Shown here in pieces: positions 32,327 through 39,600 of a stretch of DNA of 64,000 nucleotides. Below the pieces are notes generated by a model, which was given only the letters and a program-made list of their open reading frames with translations, was not told the DNA's origin and ran no database searches. Each line of letters begins with the position of its first letter. The first letter of the stretch is position 1. The stretch is from positions 1 through 64,000 of the forward strand of contig JAFVBH010000064.1 of NCBI GenBank assembly GCA_017480115.1. The letters run 5' to 3'. The translations under genes were made by a program, and so were the position numbers. Source of the DNA: Clostridia bacterium. Its GTDB lineage: Bacteria > Bacillota > Clostridia > Oscillospirales > Acutalibacteraceae.

Positions 32327-34842
32327 ATATCGTCAATAAACTGACCCTGCGCCATATACGGAATCATAAAAAACGTACGGTATTGACCGTGCTGTCGATC
32401 ATTGTTTCCGTCGCCATGGTGACGGCGGTGTTTACCACGGTGCTCTCATTTCTGCACTTTATGCAAAACGCCACGATTGCGACCAACGGCAATTGGCATG
32501 CGAATATGGGCTACGAGACGATGCCCGATTTGTCTTATTTTGAAAATAACGACGAGATCGATAGCTACGCCTGCATGAATCTGCTGTATCAGGTCTCGCT
32601 GAAAGAGGATCAGACGAGCGGACGCAGCGTCGCCTCGCTCGGCGCGGCGCAGGAGACGATCGTCGAGCTCTGGGGGATCCGTCTCTCTGCGGGGCGGTAT
32701 CCGCAAAATCAGCGGGAAATTCTGGTCGGGCAGTATTTTCTGGACCGGAACGAGCTTGACTGGCAGCCCGGCGACAAGATCACCCTCTGGTGCAGATCGC
32801 CCGGTACGGAAGCGGCCGCGCCGGTGGAATTCACGGTTTCCGGCATCGCGGACGTGAACGCCGTGAATTTGCATAACTATTACGAAATGCTGACCGCCTT
32901 TGACGCGGCGGCGGTCGGCGACGCTCGGCCGGACGTGGTCTACCGCTACACCGCGCTGACGAGCAAGGTCTACAGTCAGATCGAAGCAACGGAGCAGGCA
33001 ACCAACCCATACGGCTACACGACCAACCGCGACCTGTTCGCCTATTCCGGCGTGTTCCGGAACAACGAGCTGCTTCACTCGCTGATCGGCTTTGTCGGCG
33101 TGATCCTCGCCATTATCGTGATCGCCTCGGTGTTCATCATCTACGACAGCTTCGCCGTGTCCTATCAGGAGCGGGCGAAATATCTCGGCATGCTGGCGAG
33201 CGTGGGTGCGACGAAAAAACAGAAACGCGCGTCGATCTATTTTGAGGCGTTTCTGCTCGGGATCGTCGGCATTCCGCTGGGCTTTGCCGCGGGCGTCGGC
33301 GGGATCGCTGTCACGTTCCTGTGCATTCAGGACGCGTTCAAGACGACCTTTTATCTGAAAATAGACGAGGTCCTGCGGGTGCATATCGACCCGCTCGTGC
33401 TCCTCGGCTCGGTGGCGATCAGCGCGCTGACGCTTTGGATCTCCGCCTACATTCCCGCGCGACGGGCGTCGAAGACCACGGCGATCAATGCGATCCGCCA
33501 GACGAACGTCTATACCGTAAAACCCCGGAAGCTGAAAACCTCCCGCGCCGCGGAGGAGCTGTTCGGCTTTGAAGGCGCGCTGGCGGTGAAAAACTACAGG
33601 CGCAATGCCAAGCGCAGTCGCAACATCGTCGTTGCGCTGACGATGAGCGCGGTGATGTTCGTCTCGGTGATGAATTTCTCCGCCATGCTGAACAAGCTGC
33701 TGCAACGCGAACACGACGCGAATACCGCCGATTTTACGCTGTTCTTCGGCGAGGAGACCGATATGACCGACGAGCGGCTCGCCGCACTGGAGGATTACCT
33801 CGTCAGCCGCCCGGGGATCGACAATTTCACCGCGCTTTCCGAAATTGTGTATTGCAAGATCGACAACGCCGATGCGCTGATGACCGACGATATGAAACGT
33901 TATTGTGAGGGCGCGGACGCGGCGGAGCTTTGCGTCTGGGCGATGGACAACGCCTCCTTTGACCGCTACCTGGCGCAACTCGGGGAGACCGACGCGGCGA
34001 GCTACCATAACGCCGACGCGCCCAAGGCGGTCCTGTACAATGTGGTCACGCTCCGTGAGGACGGCAAACCCCGCATCTGTACCGCGTTTGCGCCGACGGC
34101 GGCGGGAAAGACCCTGTCGGGCGCGTATCAGACCTATGCCGCATCGACGGAGCAGTCGCAGACCTACGCGCTGTCCGTCGCGGTGGGCGCGATCACGGAG
34201 GATCGATACGACGGCGGCACGTTCCAGCTCGGCGACAGAACCGCGCTCATTCTGCCGATGGACGTGTTCCGCGCGGCGATCACCGCCCCGGAATACCGCA
34301 GCCTTGCCTGCTATATCTATGCCGCGGATTACACGGCGGAGATGAACGCCGCCGAGGACTACCTGGATGACGCGCAGTGGGGCAGATACTATATCAATGA
34401 GCTGCGCGCCAACTACGAGTCCATGAACGCCATCTTCACCATCGCCAAGGTGTTTATCTACGGCTTTATCTCGCTGATGAGCCTGATCGCCGTGCTGAAC
34501 ATCGTCAACACCATCGCAAACTCCATGAACGAACGCCGCAGGGAGTTCGCCATGATCCGCTCCATCGGTATGACGCCGAAGCAGTTCCGGCGGATGATCT
34601 ATCTCGAGAGCCTGCGCTACGGCGCGGTGTCGCTGCTGTGGGCGTTGCCGATCAGCCTTGCGCTGCATTATCTGATGCATATGCTGCTGGCGAAGGGCTT
34701 TGACTTCGTGTTCGCCCTGCACCCGCTGTATTTCCTCTGCGCCGCAGTCGGCGTGTTTGTGATCATCCTGCTTTCGCTGCTGTTTTCGGCGGATAAAATC
34801 AGAGACGACGCGGTTATTGAGGTATTGAGAGAGGACATTTAA
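32323..34842 (+). CDS. FtsX-like ABC transporter permease
   Basis: An 839-residue permease with two FtsX-type units. It opens with a cytoplasmic NKLTLRHIRNHKKRT and one membrane span, an exterior region of ~200 residues, and three spans near 255-370 (with the conserved YLGMLASVGATKKQKR loop). A second unit follows (span near 440-465, an exterior region ~460-690, then spans near 705-825 with MIRSIGMTPKQFRRMI). The start is GTG 32323, coupled to the ATPase stop. Large exterior domains fit a substrate-binding or mechanically driven role as in MacB or BceB. The operon ends at a terminator at 34884. Confidence 0.9.
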   Translation: MNIVNKLTLRHIRNHKKRTVLTVLSIIVSVAMVTAVFTTVLSFLHFMQNATIATNGNWHANMGYETMPDLSYFENNDEIDSYACMNLLYQVSLKEDQTSGRSVASLGAAQETIVELWGIRLSAGRYPQNQREILVGQYFLDRNELDWQPGDKITLWCRSPGTEAAAPVEFTVSGIADVNAVNLHNYYEMLTAFDAAAVGDARPDVVYRYTALTSKVYSQIEATEQATNPYGYTTNRDLFAYSGVFRNNELLHSLIGFVGVILAIIVIASVFIIYDSFAVSYQERAKYLGMLASVGATKKQKRASIYFEAFLLGIVGIPLGFAAGVGGIAVTFLCIQDAFKTTFYLKIDEVLRVHIDPLVLLGSVAISALTLWISAYIPARRASKTTAINAIRQTNVYTVKPRKLKTSRAAEELFGFEGALAVKNYRRNAKRSRNIVVALTMSAVMFVSVMNFSAMLNKLLQREHDANTADFTLFFGEETDMTDERLAALEDYLVSRPGIDNFTALSEIVYCKIDNADALMTDDMKRYCEGADAAELCVWAMDNASFDRYLAQLGETDAASYHNADAPKAVLYNVVTLREDGKPRICTAFAPTAAGKTLSGAYQTYAASTEQSQTYALSVAVGAITEDRYDGGTFQLGDRTALILPMDVFRAAITAPEYRSLACYIYAADYTAEMNAAEDYLDDAQWGRYYINELRANYESMNAIFTIAKVFIYGFISLMSLIAVLNIVNTIANSMNERRREFAMIRSIGMTPKQFRRMIYLESLRYGAVSLLWALPISLALHYLMHMLLAKGFDFVFALHPLYFLCAAVGVFVIILLSLLFSADKIRDDAVIEVLREDI

Positions 34843-34883
34843 CGCGAATCGAAAAATATGTTGTAATATAACAGTCATACAGT

Positions 34884-34926
34884 AAAAGACAATATAGCCT
34901 TGTGCGGGTTATATTGTCTTTTTTTA
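34884..34926 (+). terminator. Terminator after the ABC permease gene
   Basis: A 10-bp stem (AGACAATATA/TATATTGTCT) preceded by AAA and followed by seven T, 42 bases past the stop codon. Confidence 0.88.
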
Positions 34927-35087
34927 ATCGTCAATTTCCGTGGAATTTTATTTTTTTCGTTTTTTTTGTATTATTTTTCGACAGTTTTGTATGCGCGCTT
35001 GATTTTACAGCTTTTCCTGTGATAAATTAGCGTAAATTATGCATGAATGAACCATGTATTAATAGCTTAGAGAAAGGATGCGCTGAT

Positions 35088-35924
35088 ATGGGCAAAAACA
35101 AATCTGTGCAAAAAGTGCTGTATAAGCAAAAAACAAAAATTAAGCTGAAAGTAAAGAGACCGAGAGCATCTCTAAGTTTATGTTCAAAGCTGAAGCTGAG
35201 GTGCCGAGGAAAAAGAGACGGGAAGAATCAGGTCCCGTATATGATCGGCAATGTTTGGCTGTCGCCGACGATCCAGGCGGAGGGCAAAAAAGTAACGGAA
35301 CTGATTTCCAATGTCTATACGTACTTTAACAAAAAGAATTGTGATATTTTTGTTCAATTTGAGACGGCGATTTCCGCGTTTGAAGAACGGGCGATTGAAA
35401 TTGAAACCTTGTACGATTTCCTTAAGGACAGGATAAACGCTTATGACGGTCCGATATATACGGCGTCAGAGCAAAAAAACCTGCAGCCGCAGGAATTAAA
35501 CGATATGCTGAATGCCAAAAGAGAGAGCGAAGAGAATGCGGAGAATATTGGTATTCGTATCCGGCGGTTCCGGGAATATCAGGCGCCGGTCGAGGAGTTG
35601 AGAAAAAGATATTACAACGCCAAAGCTGAGTTGGAGCGCGATTTTATAATTATTACGTCGAATTTCGAGCTGCTGGAAATGATCGACAGGCAGCTGAACG
35701 CTCTGTATCAGGAGCTTTGCTCCCGCGCCAATACGCGGCTGTCCTGGTATTGGCAGGGCGTCATCAAAAAACACCCGAAAAAAACCTCAATACAGATTGA
35801 AGTGCCTGAAGTGGAAAAGGAAGTGTTTGATACGCTGTACAGCTTGAACATTCGGGCATTGGAAGACAAACTCAACGCCGCCCGCGCGGAGCGCGACAGA
35901 GTTTTAGCGTTGTCTATTGTGTAA
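35088..35924 (+). CDS. Hypothetical coiled-coil protein, first gene of an unknown four-gene cluster
   Basis: A 278-residue protein I do not recognise. The first ~45 residues are strongly basic (KQKTKIKLKVKRPRASL, KLKLRCRGKRDGK). The rest is mostly charged helix, with likely coiled coils around 85-130 (FEERAIEIETLYDFLKD) and 145-215 (ESEENAENIGIRIRRFREY, EELRKRYYNAKAELERDF). No signal peptide, membrane span or catalytic motif is visible. The ATG at 35088 has AAAGGA nine bases upstream and is preferred over 35043. Base composition here is noticeably richer in A/T than the flanking ABC and redox genes. Closely followed by three more genes on the same strand. Confidence 0.65.
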   Translation: MGKNKSVQKVLYKQKTKIKLKVKRPRASLSLCSKLKLRCRGKRDGKNQVPYMIGNVWLSPTIQAEGKKVTELISNVYTYFNKKNCDIFVQFETAISAFEERAIEIETLYDFLKDRINAYDGPIYTASEQKNLQPQELNDMLNAKRESEENAENIGIRIRRFREYQAPVEELRKRYYNAKAELERDFIIITSNFELLEMIDRQLNALYQELCSRANTRLSWYWQGVIKKHPKKTSIQIEVPEVEKEVFDTLYSLNIRALEDKLNAARAERDRVLALSIV

Positions 35925-35937
35925 AGGAGGAGCGCAT

Positions 35938-36357
35938 ATGGCACATTATATTGGAAAAAAGCGCAGGAAGTACAAACGCGAGTACTTAAACAGAATGTCG
36001 AGGATCCCTTTCAACAGCGAGGCGGTGGAACCTTATACGATCAAGCCTTCGCCGCTGTCGCTGGAAACCGATCTGCTGAATATGCTGTATAAAATATTCA
36101 CCGCCAGCCCCGACAGCGTTGACGGGCAGAACGGGAATATGTTTGACGCATATATTGACCGCTGGAAAGCGTTGGCACAATCCGATTTATCGGTGCAACA
36201 AGTTGATCACGAAAACAAGATCGCTGATCTTGTAAAAGTCAGATATGCGATCAGAGCAAACGCCGTTGACTGGGTGCAGCGAGATGAAGAAACACTGCAA
36301 GATATTAATTCAAAACTGGCTGAAACCTTGCAAGAATATAAAAACTTTAAGATTTAA
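35938..36357 (+). CDS. Hypothetical protein, second gene of the unknown cluster
   Basis: A 139-residue protein without recognised family. The start is basic (GKKRRKYKREYLNRMSR), followed by a proline-containing linker and a helical C-terminal two thirds. AAAGGAGG precedes the ATG and lies across the end of the previous gene, 13 bases away, so co-translation is expected. The basic N-terminus matches that of the protein before it, hinting that both bind the same partner (membrane surface, nucleic acid or each other). Function unknown. Confidence 0.62.
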   Translation: MAHYIGKKRRKYKREYLNRMSRIPFNSEAVEPYTIKPSPLSLETDLLNMLYKIFTASPDSVDGQNGNMFDAYIDRWKALAQSDLSVQQVDHENKIADLVKVRYAIRANAVDWVQRDEETLQDINSKLAETLQEYKNFKI

Positions 36358-36376
36358 CACGAAAGGGTGACGTTTT

Positions 36377-37303
36377 ATGGCAGCCTCCGGCTCGAACTTG
36401 AATGTCGGTATCGACGAAAATAAAGTCTCCGCAGAATTAGATGAAAATGGGGAGCTGACTTATTTTCAAGTAAAAAGTCAAAGATTCAATACGAAATACA
36501 AGAAAGAAGAAGAAAAAAGGATTCGAGATAAAAAGAAATTCAATATAACAGGAATCCCGCAATTGGGTGTCGACGCTCCGCATCCTTATGATCGGGGCGA
36601 ACTGATCGATAAAGAGTTTTCGACAAAACCGCTGTTGCGTCGGGGATGGTTTTCTCTTTTGGTAACGCTGGGCGCTGTTATTTTGGACACAATTTGTTAT
36701 CTGCAAATATTTGAAGGATTCACAACAGACACAGATGTCGATGTAAATGTGGCAACCACCTTGCTTGCCGCTGTTGCCGCCGCATTTTCTATTGATGTTT
36801 TGCCCGCGTTTTTCGCTCAGATTTTACACAAAATCGTGAGAGATAAAAAACGTGTGTTAAAGAATTTTTTTATCATAAGTCTGGTGTTCGTAATTTTATT
36901 TGTTATCGTGCTGTTTTTGGCACGATCCAACTTTTTTTCAACGCGCTTCCCCCGGCTTTTGGCAAACGATCTTATTTTGGTCCAAGCTTTGATCCCGATC
37001 GCGACAACGCTGGTCTGCTTTATTGTTAATTTCCTGTCTTATGATCCGTATTTCAAAGAGTTGAAAATCCTCCGAAAAGTGAAGCTTGCAAAAGAAGAGG
37101 ATCTGAATGAGCTGCATGCGGTGATTCAGGAAATTGACCGGGATGCCGATTATGCAGACAGGCTGGCGTCGCTTGATCAGAACCTATATAATTCCACGAG
37201 CGCCCGAATCGATGCCATTGGCGAGCATTACAAAGCTTTTGTCAGAACTTCGCTGATCCCGCAAATGCATTCGCCTGCGGATACGTCCGACCTATCGGTA
37301 TAA
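36377..37303 (+). CDS. Membrane protein, third gene of the unknown cluster
   Basis: A 308-residue protein with ~90 charged cytoplasmic residues, then four membrane spans (about 92-112, 126-148, 163-184 and 199-219) and a charged helical C-terminal tail of ~85 residues (KELKILRKVKLAKEEDLNELHAVIQEIDRDADYADRL contains the coiled part). The arrangement (helical tails facing the cytoplasm) would allow contact with the two coiled-coil proteins encoded before it. There is no transporter or enzyme motif I recognise. It is 19 bases after the second gene with AAAGGGTGA upstream. Confidence 0.65.
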   Translation: MAASGSNLNVGIDENKVSAELDENGELTYFQVKSQRFNTKYKKEEEKRIRDKKKFNITGIPQLGVDAPHPYDRGELIDKEFSTKPLLRRGWFSLLVTLGAVILDTICYLQIFEGFTTDTDVDVNVATTLLAAVAAAFSIDVLPAFFAQILHKIVRDKKRVLKNFFIISLVFVILFVIVLFLARSNFFSTRFPRLLANDLILVQALIPIATTLVCFIVNFLSYDPYFKELKILRKVKLAKEEDLNELHAVIQEIDRDADYADRLASLDQNLYNSTSARIDAIGEHYKAFVRTSLIPQMHSPADTSDLSV

Positions 37304-37360
37304 CAGAGTCGCTCGATCAAATTTGTACGCATTATGATGGATAAAAACAGAGGTGACTGA

Positions 37361-38668
37361 ATGATGTGCAAAAAAATAAAAGCGGTAGGCGCAGTTGCGC
37401 TGCTTCTGCTGCTGATTTCTATTGTATTTACAGCGTGTACGGGGGAAACGAAGCCGCCGAAGCCAACAGAACCCAGCGAATACAGTACTGCCGTTACAGA
37501 AAGCGAAAGTACGTCGGCGACAAGTGCGACGGTTGGCGCGGATGGCATTATATCTACGTGTTTTTTAATTGGAAATACAAGAAATGTGCAATCGCCGAAT
37601 CAATCCTTGATTTCGGAGCAGCTTTGGGCGCTTTCCGAAAATAAAGAAGCGTTCAGCGTTGTCGTTTTAGACGGAAAGCCGGACGCCAGCAGCTATTCTG
37701 CCGATGTAAAGCTGCCGTTTCGGTTCTTCGGCAAAAGTGCGAATGATCAAGCCGTTATCGCAAAGCTCACAAAAAATATTTTGAACGTGATGCCCAAGGA
37801 AGATGAAATAGATATTTTGAAAGGACTTGCCAGCGGCGCAAAGGCGTTTAGTAAATCCGCCGAAGAAAAAGAGCTGATCGTCTTTAGCTCCGGTATATCC
37901 ACGGAAGGCGTTTTGAATTTTGCAGAGCATCCTGACTGGATCGAAAAGAAACCGTCGGAAATTGTGGATATGCTTGATCAAACAAAAAGTTTACCCGATT
38001 TGTCCGACGTACATATTACGTGGTACGGCTTCGGTGATGTAGAAGGCGCGCAGAAAGAGTTAAGCGATTTTAATTATTATCGCTTGAAAAATATATGGAA
38101 AGCGATTTTAGAAGCAAGCGGTGTGCGTGATGCAGCGTCAGTGTTTGACGATATGTTGGCGATCGAAGATGAAAGCGCTGAGGCGCCAAAAGAATATCCG
38201 CCCGTTACACCCGTTGATTTTCCTGAAATGATCGTCATTGACGAAAAAGATATTGGCTTTGTGCGGGACTCGGCAAATTTCTCCGATGAGCAAAAAGCAA
38301 TAGACGCGTTGGAATATTATGCGCAGTGTATCAACGATATTGGGCATACGTTTTACATTGTCGGGACCACTGCTACCGCAGATACAATCGAAAACTGTTT
38401 TTTATGCAGTCAGGAACGCGCAGATGCCGTCAAAAAAATACTGTGTGAGAGCTATAATGTCCCGGAAGCGTTGCTGCAAACATATGCCTTGGGGCAAATC
38501 AATCTCGGCGGCGAGTATGCATGGCGGTATGCGGATTTGGACGGCAATAATAAATTAATCCCCGATATTGCGCAAAAAAATCGTAGGGTTATGTTAATCG
38601 ATGCGACGTCTGAAACCGGACAAAAATTTTTACAGGATTGGACATCCGGCGACATCGCAAAGAGTTAA
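37361..38668 (+). CDS. Lipoprotein with vWA-like and OmpA-like domains, fourth gene of the unknown cluster
   Basis: A 435-residue exported protein. A lipobox (IVFTAC, Cys near 26) ends the signal peptide, followed by a Thr/Ser/Pro-rich linker (to ~65). The middle (about 65-265) looks like a von Willebrand A-type fold: alternating strands such as ISTCFLIGNTRN, FSVVVLDGKPD, ELIVFSSGIST and VHITWYGFGDV. The end (about 300-425) looks like an OmpA/MotB peptidoglycan-binding domain: a paired FYIVGTTATAD strand, the helix CSQERADAVKKIL and the closing AQKNRRVMLID. OmpA-like lipoproteins are uncommon in Gram-positive bacteria. It would tie the membrane complex of the cluster to the wall. Confidence 0.72.
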   Translation: MMCKKIKAVGAVALLLLLISIVFTACTGETKPPKPTEPSEYSTAVTESESTSATSATVGADGIISTCFLIGNTRNVQSPNQSLISEQLWALSENKEAFSVVVLDGKPDASSYSADVKLPFRFFGKSANDQAVIAKLTKNILNVMPKEDEIDILKGLASGAKAFSKSAEEKELIVFSSGISTEGVLNFAEHPDWIEKKPSEIVDMLDQTKSLPDLSDVHITWYGFGDVEGAQKELSDFNYYRLKNIWKAILEASGVRDAASVFDDMLAIEDESAEAPKEYPPVTPVDFPEMIVIDEKDIGFVRDSANFSDEQKAIDALEYYAQCINDIGHTFYIVGTTATADTIENCFLCSQERADAVKKILCESYNVPEALLQTYALGQINLGGEYAWRYADLDGNNKLIPDIAQKNRRVMLIDATSETGQKFLQDWTSGDIAKS

Positions 38669-38672
38669 AAAT

Positions 38673-38717
38673 AAAAGCCAACTGAGCAACCGACAGCGGT
38701 TATCAGTTGGCTTTTTT
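38673..38717 (+). terminator. Terminator of the unknown four-gene cluster
   Basis: A 13-bp stem (AAAAGCCAACTGA against TCAGTTGGCTTTT) with a 17-base loop and a six-T tail, immediately after the lipoprotein gene. Confidence 0.88.
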
Positions 38718-38944
38718 CAATTGATTTTGAGCTATTCTTTACGAATTAATGATCGATTTGCTTCTCAATCAATGTTTGGCGACGAGAAAATTGGCCGCGA
38801 GGCAGCGATGGGATAAAAACAATGATTTGTACGGCGCGCGTGTCGTTGATTCTTACATGAACTCGGTCAAAAATGACGTCTGTTCGCCGCTTTACTTTCT
38901 TTGTGGTATTGTGAATTTATAAAACGGAAAAGGAGATTGTCATT

Positions 38945-39340
38945 ATGAAAAAAGGGTTCTTCGTAATCGGCAGATGCTATATGGCTTTGCTTACGCTGTT
39001 CTCCGGTTTGCTGTGTGTCCCGGCGGTCGGATTTATCTTTGCGTTCGTTGCGTCGGAATGTTTCGACGTGGCGCAAGCCGCGTGGATCGTCTACGGGATC
39101 GCCGCAGCTGTCGGGGGAGTACAGTTCTTTCTTTTTCGCAAACTGCCGCTGATCGACCGTTGGCTGACGGTATTGCTGCCACTTGTACTGCCGGGGATCG
39201 CCTTTGCCAACCTGTCGCTGTTGGAATCGTGCCCGATGGTGTGGCTCAGCTATGCGCTTGGCGCAATTCTCTTGGTATGCGCGGTTGCCGTGATCGTGCT
39301 ATGGAGCCGCAATTCCGTGCGGTATCTGAAAAAGAACTGA
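38945..39340 (+). CDS. Small four-span membrane protein (paralogue of 60178-60594)
   Basis: A 131-residue hydrophobic protein with four membrane segments and a basic tail (RNSVRYLKKN). It is clearly paralogous to the protein at 60178: both start MKKG-F-VI-RCY-ALITL/LLTL and share the C-terminal LW-RN---LK. Their upstream regions are also alike: CAAAAATGACGT and a TATTGT/TATACT -10 at equal distance. Function unknown. AAAAGGAGATTGTC precedes the ATG. Its downstream side carries a degenerate copy of a 33-base element found before two other genes. Confidence 0.7.
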   Translation: MKKGFFVIGRCYMALLTLFSGLLCVPAVGFIFAFVASECFDVAQAAWIVYGIAAAVGGVQFFLFRKLPLIDRWLTVLLPLVLPGIAFANLSLLESCPMVWLSYALGAILLVCAVAVIVLWSRNSVRYLKKN

Positions 39341-39600
39341 CACGTATTTTTACAATTTGATGCCATGCCGTTGATTACTTGATAATGCAGAACATGCAGC
39401 GCGCGAAACAGTTTGTGTGCAGCATGTTTTTATGGGAAGCTTCTTCGTTGCCTGTGAAAAAATTAACGCCCGCCGCTGCCCAAAGGCAGCGGCGATGGCG
39501 TAATCAAAGGCTTACAGCTTTGCCGCCGAAGCCGCGTTCTTGCAATGCGACTTGTCTGCCCGACAAGTCTGTTTCAGGATGAATACCGCGTATACGATGC
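39341..39600. repeat. Intergenic repeat-bearing region
   Basis: No gene is visible. 39353-39388 is a decayed copy of the promoter element found at 53963 and 60606. 39445-39475 resembles 24364-24395 (ending TTAACGCCCGCCG). A perfect 10-bp GC hairpin (CGCCGCTGCC/GGCAGCGGCG) follows at 39468-39491. On the minus strand this region lies just past the stop of the large Fe-S flavoprotein gene, and the GC hairpin may help end that operon. Confidence 0.5.

Noticed and set aside
35088-38668. Zorya-type defence system from the OmpA-like gene beside a membrane gene
   Set aside because: The membrane protein is not MotA/ZorA-like, the OmpA-like protein is a lipoprotein rather than a ZorB-type single-span protein, and no ZorC/D/E helicase or nuclease is present.
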